This document shows positions 28,081 through 37,904 of a DNA stretch of 64,000 nucleotides, in pieces (within the stretch, counting starts at the first letter, position 1; every line of letters starts with the position of its first letter). The stretch is taken from contig WTGX01000007.1 in the NCBI GenBank assembly GCA_011523385.1, positions 1 through 64,000 on the forward strand, read 5' to 3'. The notes under the pieces were generated by a model. It worked only from the letters and a program-made list of their open reading frames with translations, was not told where the DNA came from and searched no databases. The position numbers and the translations under genes are program-made. Origin of the DNA: Nitrospira sp. GTDB lineage: Bacteria; Nitrospirota; Nitrospiria; Nitrospirales; UBA8639.

Positions 28081-30176
28081 GGTTCATCCCTCCAAAAGCT
28101 CAAATTTTCACCCTTCGCCCATTCTATGAAGGCTTCCGCGATGCCGTCCGGTAATTCACCTACGTGGTTGTGTAAATCATGGTCAACGATCAGATGCCCG
28201 TTTGCATCCAATTTGTCTTGACCATTGTCGTTTTTCAGATAGACGTAATCGCCGGAATTGTCTTTGCCTCCTTTTTGGGAGACAGCAAAGAAGATCGGGT
28301 AGTCACTGACTTTGGGACAAAGCTTCTCATCCCACTTCTGCACAAACAAGACACTGGTTTTGGTACCGGTGTGGGGTTTGAAGGTGTTACCGTGCAACCC
28401 GACCACCGCAAGGATACGGCCCCGCCCTGCGATAAATTCGCGTATATGCTTGTCGGATGTGTTGTTGAAGCGCCCTTGCGGCAGCACGATTGCCATGCGT
28501 CCACCAGGCTTTAGAAAATCCAGATTTCGCTCGATAAATAAAATATCACGCCCGACCTTGCTTTGTGCCTTTTTGCCATCAGCTTTGAAGCCAAGTTCGT
28601 ATTGATGCAAGATGCGGCTTTCCTTGATGTCTCCAGCAAAAGGCGGATTGGCCATCAGCACGTCAAAGTTGAACTTCTTGTTTTGACCTTTTTCGGCTCT
28701 CAGCTTTTCCAGCCTTTGAAAGCCATTGCCATAGGTGTTGATCCACTTTTTGTCTTTATCAGTTTTGTCGCCCCATCGGTCATAATCCAGCGTGTTCAAA
28801 TGCAGCACATTGGTTTCCCCATCTCCGGCAATCAGGTTCAAGGTGCGGGCCACCCTGACCGTCTTTTCGTCGAAGTCAATGCCGAACACCTTGAGAACAT
28901 TCTGTTTGTCATCTTTCGAGATTTCTTCATTGGTGAATAAATGGCCCGTCAGTTTGAAAATGGTATGCACGGGAAATCCGCAACTGCCGGAGGCCGTATC
29001 AATCATATATTCGCCGGATTTGGGATTCAGCATTTGCACACACATATCAATGATGTGACGCGGCGTGAAATATTGCCCTTTTTCTCCCTTGGCGGATTTG
29101 TTGACCAGATATTCAAATGCTTCATCCACGACCAGCAGATTGGAGTTAAACAACTTCACGTCTTGCAAGCTGGAGACGCAAACGGCCAAATGACTGTCAG
29201 AAAGCTCGAAGGTTGAGCTTTCGGGAAATACTCCCTTCCATTGTTCTTTGGCTTGATTGAACAAGTCTTGAATCTTGTTTTTCAGTTCGGTGTCTGTTTG
29301 TCCGGTATTTCTGAATTCCATGACTCTAAAATCATGATCGCCAATACTGCTGACAGCCTCCTTGAGCGCCCCATAATCCGAACCGCCGAGATAACTAGGG
29401 GGCGCAGGTTCATGTACGGCGGTCTTGGTAACCTGTTTCAGGAAGTAGTTGAGAAGGTTTTTGTCATCACGGCTTAGATATTCATCATAGAGCTTGGTAA
29501 AGATAAGTTTGAAAACTTCCTCGAATACATCAACGCCGGCGTTTGCCAGTACTTCATCTTCCATTTCCAGGATGATGTCTTTCAGAGATTTTCGCTCATT
29601 GGCGAGTTTGTCCTTGATAACCAGTTCTTTCAGTGTAAACCGTTCGCTGAGTATGTCCTTGAGGCCTTGCGTTACCTTGGGAACGGCGGTGATGTCTTCG
29701 AAATAGTTCGGGGCTTTGCGGTGGTAATGGGAGATCTTCTCACCGTTCGTCCATACACCAATGGGAGCGCCGGTAGCATTGCAATAGGAACGAAGTTGAT
29801 TTTTCCCGTCTTTGAGTTTGGGTTTCTTTAGCTCGACGATGATATAGGCGGTGTCCGAACGGTCTTTATCGAAAATGACAATATCCGCACTTTTCTTCTC
29901 CCTGCCGAAATTCACTGGATATTCAAAGGCAAGCCGTTTCTTGGGATATCCGTACTTCTTGATAAGCCGTGCAGCATAAAGCTGCCGAACGATTTCTTCC
30001 GGTTTTAACTGAATCTCCTTATCCCGAACGATGCAGGTCACAAAAGCGGTTTCCTTGCCCCTGGTGGTTTTGATAGAGAGTCTCTTCTGTAAGGATGCAA
30101 TTTCATCAGGAAAGAACAGGTCGAGATGATAATTGCTGTCTTTGAGTATCGACTGGATAATATCCGGCTGTGTCAT
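28068..30176 (-). CDS. Restriction enzyme: N-terminal HsdR_N-like nuclease fused to N6-adenine methyltransferase
   Basis: FEYPVNFGREKKSADIVIFDKDRSDTAYIIVELKKPK (PD-(D/E)XK-like) then GQYFTPRHIIDMCVQMLNP...DTASGSCGFPVH...DVLMANPPFAG. Confidence 0.85.
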   Translation of the reverse strand: MTQPDIIQSILKDSNYHLDLFFPDEIASLQKRLSIKTTRGKETAFVTCIVRDKEIQLKPEEIVRQLYAARLIKKYGYPKKRLAFEYPVNFGREKKSADIVIFDKDRSDTAYIIVELKKPKLKDGKNQLRSYCNATGAPIGVWTNGEKISHYHRKAPNYFEDITAVPKVTQGLKDILSERFTLKELVIKDKLANERKSLKDIILEMEDEVLANAGVDVFEEVFKLIFTKLYDEYLSRDDKNLLNYFLKQVTKTAVHEPAPPSYLGGSDYGALKEAVSSIGDHDFRVMEFRNTGQTDTELKNKIQDLFNQAKEQWKGVFPESSTFELSDSHLAVCVSSLQDVKLFNSNLLVVDEAFEYLVNKSAKGEKGQYFTPRHIIDMCVQMLNPKSGEYMIDTASGSCGFPVHTIFKLTGHLFTNEEISKDDKQNVLKVFGIDFDEKTVRVARTLNLIAGDGETNVLHLNTLDYDRWGDKTDKDKKWINTYGNGFQRLEKLRAEKGQNKKFNFDVLMANPPFAGDIKESRILHQYELGFKADGKKAQSKVGRDILFIERNLDFLKPGGRMAIVLPQGRFNNTSDKHIREFIAGRGRILAVVGLHGNTFKPHTGTKTSVLFVQKWDEKLCPKVSDYPIFFAVSQKGGKDNSGDYVYLKNDNGQDKLDANGHLIVDHDLHNHVGELPDGIAEAFIEWAKGENLSFWRDEPCNQ

Positions 30177-30192
30177 CTATTTTCCGTTTACT

Positions 30193-33100
30193 CTAAAATT
30201 CACGCTCTTCCCGAATTTGTGCATCCTCAATCAGACCATTTAAATGATCTATATATTTCCCTAACCACAATTGGATCTTCACTGATGAAATTTCTTTCAA
30301 CCATTGCCTTGCGGCATCACGTTTTCTTGAAAGGTAATTGCTTTCAGGTCCGGTCCATCCACCCGAATAAAAATGTCCAAATAGACTGTATGCTACACGG
30401 TCGTCATCACAAAATTTTTCGATAAATAAACACGTCAGCTTGCCACCGGCTTCTTGGTCCAGGGTTTTGGGTAAGATTTCCAGAATCAGCCATTGCCGCT
30501 TCTCCGGATCTTCCTTGAGCCATCTCAACACCTTTTCCGCCGGCAGGTAATTGGCTGCACTTGGTTTTGGCATGTCTTCGAAACCGGTATCAGCAAGCCA
30601 GTGAATCACTGTACGACGGTCATCTGGTTTTGATACTAGAATCTCCGATATAACCTTCCATGCTTCGCACGGACAATCAAACACGATCTTATCCGCGATT
30701 TCTGCAACAAAACTTGTGTCACCATGATGAGAAATTCGTCTCATATTTCTCAATATTTCGTTCAGCAAATCCACGCTTCGCGTTGGATGTTTTTTTATGA
30801 ACCCTTTCGCTATCTCATTCCCGTAATACATAGCCATGAGGTCAGCAGTTTCGGAAAGTATAGTGAGAACTTCAAACACCAACTCTTCGGGAAAATCATC
30901 AGAAGCCTCTTCGACAAAGTAAAAATTATATATAAGCTGTGTGCAGACGTTAGCAGAAGTCTTATCAGGACGTCGCAGCAGTGTGGCAATGATCTCCTGA
31001 AACAAGTGATCCGATATCTTGTCCCTGTCTTGTCTGAATGCAAAGTCGTCAAAAGCCGTTGAATCAATTTCTCCTTCCTTTAACAGGATCAACATCTCGC
31101 GCAACAAAGATTCGGTAAAATCTGAGCGCCCAATACAAGCAATGGCGATTTTCCGGGTCACGTGATTATGTAATAAATGGTGCAATAACGTTTCCCACCG
31201 CTTGCCATCCCGACGACGCAGACCACCGAAGTACCCACTCACGAAGGACGCATTGATATCGGCATGACCCGATTCGATATGTTTCAATAATTCCTCATCG
31301 AATTTAGATTCTGCCAGTTTTCCACATTCGACTCCCAACTCCGGCAGTCGATACCCTGATGCTCTAGCCAGTTTTGGTAGATGTTCGGAAAATACCGTAA
31401 AGTCTCTCATGTATTCCCCGGCCAAGTCCCGTACTCGTTTATCGGGCAATTTTGATTCCTTACTTTCTCCTCCATGAAACCTCCGATCCTCTTGCCAAGT
31501 GCTATACAGGACGTAACGTTCGGTTCGCTCCCAGAGTGACGTGCCAGTCAACACCTTATCCAATTGCCGGATTCTGCCAAGTATGGTATTTGTATTATCC
31601 GAGTTATCACTATTTCGCCAGAGGGCTCGAATGACAAACCGGATAAGCGATTTTCGATTGACCTCCTTATCTTCAGCAAGTTCAAACAGTATATCCATAA
31701 TTTCATCGGCCATCGCCTCGATTCGCATAAAATGCACAATATCCTGGGCAGCGGTGATAAATACTTCAGCGGCCCGATCCCGATCGGCTGTACTGAACCC
31801 TTTCATTTCAACACGCAGAAAGCGTAAAACCTTCCGCCAATAATCAAAGACCTCACCGTATGTCTTCGGACGCCAGAATTCGATAGTTGGTTTCAGACCC
31901 TGATATTCTGCGCCAACTATCCTGAAGGCACCCTCGGTTTTCAGCCATTGTTGACACATTTCCAATCCAAGGACGCGGCGACCGACATCGTTGCTCCTGA
32001 CCAGATCTTTCAGGATAGGAAGCCGTTTGGATGGCGCCGCCTGGGTCGCTGCCCACCCCAGCCCGACATTGAACAAGCTGAGCAAGAGCCCTTTGGAGTT
32101 ATTCGAATACCCTGCATTCTCCGCCAGCGCCATTGGGATTAACACGCTTACCGCCCGCGCAAAGGACTCATCCCACGCGGCTATCTTTTCCAAAGCCCCG
32201 ACAACATCCTGGCGACCCGCATGCCATGCATAAAGTTGTTCATGCGACCATGTTTTGACGGTGCGTTCCAGCAACGCCAATGTACCCGCCGGATCTGCCT
32301 CCGATAGATAGTTCAGAAATCGCAATCCGGTTTCCGATACAAGAAAATTATGATCGGAGAAGGGACCCGTCGTGGATAATATTTTGTCAACCACATCTTG
32401 CGCTGGCCGTACCCCATGTGCGTAAATAAACAATTGCAAAAACCAGCGTTTCATGCCGGGTGGGATTCGTTCCATGAATGCCTGAAATGGAAATCCTCGG
32501 CCGTAGTTATTCCAAAAATCCACCCACAGATACACGTGCAAGGCCTTTGGCACAATAAATAACGTATGGCTACCCTGTAATATCCGTTTAGCCCGGTAAT
32601 GTTGAACAATCTCTTGAAATCTGCCCCAAGTCATCGTTGAGTCGGTTTCGTTAACGAGACTGCATATAAATTCACCTTCTTCACTGACCGGCGATTCAAA
32701 ACCGAAGCGGTGAAAAAGGGCGATGTAGCGTAAGACGATCCGATGTTGCTCGGCCTCCCGGCTATCCATTTCTTTATGTCCGACGATAAAACGATCCCAG
32801 ATGGGAACGTCAGCAGGGGATTTCAGGACATGGTCAGGATTACTTTTCAGATTTTCGCCAACGAGATGGGCGACTCGTGGAGAGCCGCTGCACCACTCTG
32901 CCCAATTATGCAGATCGGCATTTTGTTGAAGATAGCCGAATAGGATATTTTTGATTTGCTCTTCTGCAAGTGGTGGGCAATGATACACCCGCATGGCGTT
33001 ATCATGGGTTTCATCAGGACCATGATCGATCGTGATTAATTTAATCCTGTTACGACCCTTCAGGACCGACCAGATGGAAGTTCTGTCACCATCTTCACAG

Positions 33101-34290
33101 TCATCAATCACCAATATAATGGAATAGTATCTGTCAGGTTTGAGCAGTTCCTTAAACAGTTTACTTTTTTGGAATTCTTCCCCGCGTGGCACGTAGACGA
33201 CCGAGGGGGCGATATGATCATCAGACACCGCTTCAAGTACGAGACGGGTCTTTCCGATACCCGGTTCACCGATGACGCGGATGTGTTGAACAGCATTTTC
33301 GTGGAGAGCCGCTCTTATTTCCTTGATTAATTTCTCCTGTTCACTGCCGAGTTGCAGTGCAACTCGCATTTGGGCGTCATTTTTCCTCCATCCCTCGACC
33401 GACTGAAAACCGCCGTCGTCAAGTCCAATCAGATCAAGGCAAAGAGAAGGATATTTGTCCAATTCGCCAGCTACCTGGCCTTGCCCATACACGGCGACTT
33501 TTGGCTGGACATAACCGCAGGCCTGAAATAATTCGGTCAATCGAGTGACTGCCACATCGTGTTGATGGGGCAGCAAATCATGACCCAAGGTGACGAAGGC
33601 ATACGTTCCATCCTGCTCAAGACAGATTTTTATTGCATGACCCAGGCGTTCCCTTGACGGGGCGGCATTCGATTTGCCGAATAATTCTTTTTTCAAGTCG
33701 CCGGTTTGCCAGGGCTTGAACCCTGATCCTGTTTTGATCTGATAATAGGTACTGCCTTTGGCTAATAAGGCATTGGACTTCGGTGAATTGTCTACCTTTG
33801 CATCGATGCCGCCGTCCGGTGCGTTGGTATTTGATGACAACACCACGTCTTTGTGGCTAAGCCCGTTGGCGATGGCCTCACATCGCAATAACCTCAGGAG
33901 CAGGCTCGTGCCTTGCTCAGAATTCAACTGGCCCAGTTCGCTCGGTTGAGGGGCAAACGTCGAGGGTACGGTAGTAAGACGCCGATTTATTGAGCTTGGT
34001 TTCGGCAGGACCTGCACGGGCTGTATGTTCACGTTTACACGCAGACCGGCTTTTTGGGCCAGTAACACAAGGGCATCGAGGCTGAATTTTTCGACTCGAC
34101 TCTTAAGCAAGTCGTTCAGACGAGGCTGGGTGATGCCAAGTACGTCAGCTTTTTCGGCCTGTGTGCCGGTACGTTGTTGTATGTGCTCCCGCAAGGCCGT
34201 CATCAGCGCAACCCGTTCCCTGATATCAGCGGATGATTTACGCCTCGTTTCGGCTTGACGTTGTTTTTTTATGGTTGTCTTTTTTTCCAT
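30193..34290 (-). CDS. XRE HTH - PD-(D/E)XK-like nuclease - STAND-type P-loop NTPase fusion, candidate antiviral protein
   Basis: HTH: TGTQAEKADVLGITQPRLNDLLKSRVEKFSLDALVLLAQKAGL; nuclease-like: APDGGIDAKVDN...STYYQIKTG; Walker A GEPGIGKTRLVLEAV; Walker B YYSIILVIDDCEDGD; long helical C-terminal region. Confidence 0.75.
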   Translation of the reverse strand: MEKKTTIKKQRQAETRRKSSADIRERVALMTALREHIQQRTGTQAEKADVLGITQPRLNDLLKSRVEKFSLDALVLLAQKAGLRVNVNIQPVQVLPKPSSINRRLTTVPSTFAPQPSELGQLNSEQGTSLLLRLLRCEAIANGLSHKDVVLSSNTNAPDGGIDAKVDNSPKSNALLAKGSTYYQIKTGSGFKPWQTGDLKKELFGKSNAAPSRERLGHAIKICLEQDGTYAFVTLGHDLLPHQHDVAVTRLTELFQACGYVQPKVAVYGQGQVAGELDKYPSLCLDLIGLDDGGFQSVEGWRKNDAQMRVALQLGSEQEKLIKEIRAALHENAVQHIRVIGEPGIGKTRLVLEAVSDDHIAPSVVYVPRGEEFQKSKLFKELLKPDRYYSIILVIDDCEDGDRTSIWSVLKGRNRIKLITIDHGPDETHDNAMRVYHCPPLAEEQIKNILFGYLQQNADLHNWAEWCSGSPRVAHLVGENLKSNPDHVLKSPADVPIWDRFIVGHKEMDSREAEQHRIVLRYIALFHRFGFESPVSEEGEFICSLVNETDSTMTWGRFQEIVQHYRAKRILQGSHTLFIVPKALHVYLWVDFWNNYGRGFPFQAFMERIPPGMKRWFLQLFIYAHGVRPAQDVVDKILSTTGPFSDHNFLVSETGLRFLNYLSEADPAGTLALLERTVKTWSHEQLYAWHAGRQDVVGALEKIAAWDESFARAVSVLIPMALAENAGYSNNSKGLLLSLFNVGLGWAATQAAPSKRLPILKDLVRSNDVGRRVLGLEMCQQWLKTEGAFRIVGAEYQGLKPTIEFWRPKTYGEVFDYWRKVLRFLRVEMKGFSTADRDRAAEVFITAAQDIVHFMRIEAMADEIMDILFELAEDKEVNRKSLIRFVIRALWRNSDNSDNTNTILGRIRQLDKVLTGTSLWERTERYVLYSTWQEDRRFHGGESKESKLPDKRVRDLAGEYMRDFTVFSEHLPKLARASGYRLPELGVECGKLAESKFDEELLKHIESGHADINASFVSGYFGGLRRRDGKRWETLLHHLLHNHVTRKIAIACIGRSDFTESLLREMLILLKEGEIDSTAFDDFAFRQDRDKISDHLFQEIIATLLRRPDKTSANVCTQLIYNFYFVEEASDDFPEELVFEVLTILSETADLMAMYYGNEIAKGFIKKHPTRSVDLLNEILRNMRRISHHGDTSFVAEIADKIVFDCPCEAWKVISEILVSKPDDRRTVIHWLADTGFEDMPKPSAANYLPAEKVLRWLKEDPEKRQWLILEILPKTLDQEAGGKLTCLFIEKFCDDDRVAYSLFGHFYSGGWTGPESNYLSRKRDAARQWLKEISSVKIQLWLGKYIDHLNGLIEDAQIREEREF

Positions 34291-34493
34291 TTTCGCTATT
34301 TATATTAGTATTGATATAATTATTGCAAATAATTTCACTGACGAAAACTATTGTTCATCATCTTGGATTTTAGTATATTATTTCAAATATAAACAACAAG
34401 TTATAATTATATACCACCAAAACATGGGGTGTTCTTACATCATAATTTCACTGATAATGATACTTTCAACATTTGTTGAATATAGGTATTACA

Positions 34494-35552
34494 ATGATAA
34501 AAGAACAAATAAGAATTGAAGAAGCGAGAAAGGCCGTTTTGTCGGTCTTACAGCGAATCCCGGAGTTGGCGGATATTCAGGTCCATGCGGAACCCTTGAC
34601 GGAAAAATCCAGAGCCGACCTCCTTGTCTCGTTCCGAAAGCAGAACGATAGAAAGACCTTATTGGTTGAAGTCGGTTCGTCCGGCCAGCCACGTCTAGCA
34701 CGTGCTGCAGTGCATTCATTAATTGCACTTCGGTTAAACCGGCCCGGTACCTATGGCGTATTTGTCGCGCCGTATATCTCCGATGCCTCAGCAACAATCT
34801 GTAAGGAAAGCGGAATCGGTTATATCGATTTTGTTGGCAATTGCTGGCTGCCCTTCGATTCGATCTTTATGGAAATAAAGGGAAATCCCAATCGTTTTCG
34901 TGGGAAAAGCGAACTGAAATCGTTGTTCAAACCCAAAGCCGAGCGAATCCTGCGTGCCTTATTAGATAAACCGGAACGCCAATGGTCGACAGCGGATCTC
35001 GCTGAAACGGTGAAGGTCAGCCTCGGCCAAGTTTCCAATGTTCGCAAGCTCCTTCTGGAGCGTGAATGGATACAGGATCAAAAACGAGGGATCAAATTGA
35101 CCTCTCCCCTGCAACTGCTTGATTCCTGGCTGGCCAACTACCAGCCGAATCGGAGTACCGTATATGAATTTTATGACATGAGATCCGTAGGCGAGATTGA
35201 AGCAACGATCGCGGACTTTTGCAGTCAAAGGCAGATCCTATATGCCTTCACCGGTTTTTCAGGTGCGTCGCGTTATGCTCCGGTTACCACGTACAAAACG
35301 GTCATGGTTTACATGGATAACGTGAAGACAAGCAATCTCGGGGACTTGCCTTTTAAATCCGTGACTTCCGGTGCGAACGTCAAAATTATTTCTCCTTACG
35401 ACGAAGGGGTTTATTATGGAACGCGCACCATGGAAGGACAAACCGTCGCGTCGGCCATACAGTGTTATTTTGACCTGAAAGATGAAAAGGCAAGAGGTGA
35501 AGAAGCAGCCGGGGCCTTGTTGGATCAGGTGATAAAACCTTCATGGCAGTGA
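34494..35552 (+). CDS. AbiEi-like (type IV TA) transcriptional regulator/antitoxin
   Basis: Winged-helix segment AERILRALLDKPERQWSTADLAETVKVSLGQVSNVRKLLLEREWI; next gene overlaps and is a nucleotidyltransferase. Confidence 0.65.
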   Translation: MIKEQIRIEEARKAVLSVLQRIPELADIQVHAEPLTEKSRADLLVSFRKQNDRKTLLVEVGSSGQPRLARAAVHSLIALRLNRPGTYGVFVAPYISDASATICKESGIGYIDFVGNCWLPFDSIFMEIKGNPNRFRGKSELKSLFKPKAERILRALLDKPERQWSTADLAETVKVSLGQVSNVRKLLLEREWIQDQKRGIKLTSPLQLLDSWLANYQPNRSTVYEFYDMRSVGEIEATIADFCSQRQILYAFTGFSGASRYAPVTTYKTVMVYMDNVKTSNLGDLPFKSVTSGANVKIISPYDEGVYYGTRTMEGQTVASAIQCYFDLKDEKARGEEAAGALLDQVIKPSWQ

Positions 35553-36370
35553 CAAAAGTTGATTATCCGAAATTTGCGGTGAAGGCAGCCGAATCGGTGC
35601 TGTTGGAACTCATTCATATCCTCGGGGAATATCGCGATAGCATCGTCGTCATCGGAGGAATGGTACCAAGATATCTGATCAAAGAGACGGAGGAACCCCA
35701 CGTCGGAACAACCGACGTTGATCTGGCTTTGGATCATCGCCGGTTCGATGAACCAAGCTATCAAACGTTACACACTTTGCTGACCAGTCACCATTATCAA
35801 AGAGATAGGGAGCAGCCATTCATTTATCGGCGAGAAATTATGATGGATGGCAAGAACGTCTCCGTCCAAGTGGATTTGCTCTCAGGTGAATACGGCGGTA
35901 CGGGTAAAGAACGCAGAACGCAAAAGATACAGGATATCCGTCCCCGTAAAGCACGGGGTGCCGACCTTGCTTTTGATGAACCCGTTCGCGTCACGATAAC
36001 GGGAACGTTGCCCAATGGTGCAATAGATGAAGTGACTATTCCCATTGCCGCGATTGTGCCTTTCATCGTGATGAAGGCCATGGCCATGCGCGATCGCCTG
36101 AAACCGAAAGATCCTTATGACATCTATTATTGCCTGCGATATTTCCCTGGTGGGATCAAGAAAATTGTGGAACAAATGCAATTGTTAAAGGGAAACAAGC
36201 TCGTGCAAGAGGCATTGGACATTCTCAAAGAAAAATTTGCCTCTCCGGAACACGTGGGGCCTTCGCATATCGCCGAGTTTCAGGAGCTTTCAGACCCAGA
36301 TGAGGCCGACCGGACAAAACGGGACTCGTACGAAAGGGTACTGTACCTAGTGGAGAGTAGTAATAATTAA
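35543..36370 (+). CDS. AbiEii-like nucleotidyltransferase
   Basis: VVIGGMVPRYLI...HVGTTDVDLALDHRRF (NTase G..., DxD) ; VPFIVMKAMAMRDRLKPKDPYDIYYCLR. Confidence 0.72.
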   Translation: MAVTKVDYPKFAVKAAESVLLELIHILGEYRDSIVVIGGMVPRYLIKETEEPHVGTTDVDLALDHRRFDEPSYQTLHTLLTSHHYQRDREQPFIYRREIMMDGKNVSVQVDLLSGEYGGTGKERRTQKIQDIRPRKARGADLAFDEPVRVTITGTLPNGAIDEVTIPIAAIVPFIVMKAMAMRDRLKPKDPYDIYYCLRYFPGGIKKIVEQMQLLKGNKLVQEALDILKEKFASPEHVGPSHIAEFQELSDPDEADRTKRDSYERVLYLVESSNN

Positions 36371-36380
36371 ATGCCAGCCG

Positions 36381-37904
36381 TCACGAGACGGGCTGATTTA
36401 CGAAGACGGAAGACGGTTCGGGAGAAAGCAGGTCGGCGGGTTCTTCGGCGGCAAGCCTCGCGAGCGTCACACCGGCCAGGGCCTTACGGACGGCTTGATC
36501 ACGTTGGCGCAGAAGCGCGCCGATGGGATCGTGGCCTTCCTGTGGCTCGTCGGCCGGTTCTTGATGGGCGACGAGTTGAAGGACTTCCAACACGGTGACG
36601 TGTTCAGGCGGTCGGCCCAACGTCATGCCTTTGGGCTCAGCCGTTCGATAGAGCAAACTGTGATTCACGAAGTTTTCGACAAGAGCTTCCAGCGCGGAAA
36701 GAGGCACCCCTAATTTCGCCGCCAGTTCCGGGGTCTGGTAGGGTGGCGCACCGGCCATGTACTGGCGCGTGACGTGGACCAGCATGGTGAGGGCCAGATG
36801 TTCCTGGAAGGCGGCGGTGTGTTGCTTCCATCGGAGGCGCGTCAGGTAGGCGGTCGGGTGTTGATGATAATAGGCCACTTGCGCGCCGACCAGGACAATG
36901 AGCCAGCCCACGTAGAGCCACAGAAGGAACAAAATCAGGATGGCAAAGCTGGAATAGATGGCACTGTAACGCGCCGCTCCGGCGACGAAGGACGCAAACA
37001 GCATCCCGACGATTTTCCATAAAATCCCACCCGTCACTCCACCCACCAGGGCTGACGCGACCTTCACTTGCGTATGAGGAACGAACTTGTACAAGAACGT
37101 AAACCCGAGACAGATCAGCACAAACGGCATGAGGGCCGTCATCCAGAGCACGGCGACCCCCACGGGTTCGATTCGCAATATCGTTTGCACGAGCCAGTGG
37201 CTTTGAGCCGAGGCAATGGTGGCGACGGCCGTGAACACGAGCACGGGTCCCACCAGCACCACACTCAGGTAGTCGGTAAATTTTCTTGTCAGGGGTCGCG
37301 CGTCGCGTACGCGCCAGATGTAATTGAGGGCTTCTTCGATTTTGTCGATCAGCGAAAACGTGGTATAAAACAACCCTGCGAGGCCGACCGCCCCCAAGGC
37401 GCCGACTTTGAGGTTATTGACGAATTCGACGATGTGACCGGCAATCTCCGAGCCTTTTTCCCCCAATGGTTCCAGGCCCTGGACGAGCAGCGGTTCGAAT
37501 TGTTGATGCACGCCAAAGGCTTTCAACACGGAAAACGTCACCGCCAGGAACGGGACGAGGGACAGGAGCGTGGTCGAGACCAGACTCGTTGCCCGGATGC
37601 TGAGCACGCCATCCTGAAAATCCGAGATCGCCACCACAATCAACCGCAGGGGTTTGATGTACAACGCAGCCACCCCCTGGAGGGTTGCGGAGTCCTGAAG
37701 CCACAAATCCCGGCGAAAAAATCTCTCGATTCGATGCAAGAAGTTCACGGGTTTTCCAGTCAAATAATCAACCAGCTCGGTTTCCCAAGACCTTGATACT
37801 ACGTAGGCTACCGTGGATGTTTCCAAAAGTCCAGACCGGCTCTCTTCTTCACGAGGCCCTCGACCGGTGTGGGCGGCCTCGGTCGGAGCCATGGACCCGC
37901 GCAT
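36381..37904 (-). CDS. YihY/BrkB-family membrane protein (start uncertain)
   Basis: DGVLSIRATSLVSTTLLSLVPFLAVTFSVLKAFG; FTFLYKFVPHTQVKVASALVGGVTGGILW; ILFLLWLYVGWLIVLVGAQVAYYHQH. Confidence 0.88.
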   Translation of the reverse strand: MRGSMAPTEAAHTGRGPREEESRSGLLETSTVAYVVSRSWETELVDYLTGKPVNFLHRIERFFRRDLWLQDSATLQGVAALYIKPLRLIVVAISDFQDGVLSIRATSLVSTTLLSLVPFLAVTFSVLKAFGVHQQFEPLLVQGLEPLGEKGSEIAGHIVEFVNNLKVGALGAVGLAGLFYTTFSLIDKIEEALNYIWRVRDARPLTRKFTDYLSVVLVGPVLVFTAVATIASAQSHWLVQTILRIEPVGVAVLWMTALMPFVLICLGFTFLYKFVPHTQVKVASALVGGVTGGILWKIVGMLFASFVAGAARYSAIYSSFAILILFLLWLYVGWLIVLVGAQVAYYHQHPTAYLTRLRWKQHTAAFQEHLALTMLVHVTRQYMAGAPPYQTPELAAKLGVPLSALEALVENFVNHSLLYRTAEPKGMTLGRPPEHVTVLEVLQLVAHQEPADEPQEGHDPIGALLRQRDQAVRKALAGVTLARLAAEEPADLLSPEPSSVFVNQPVS

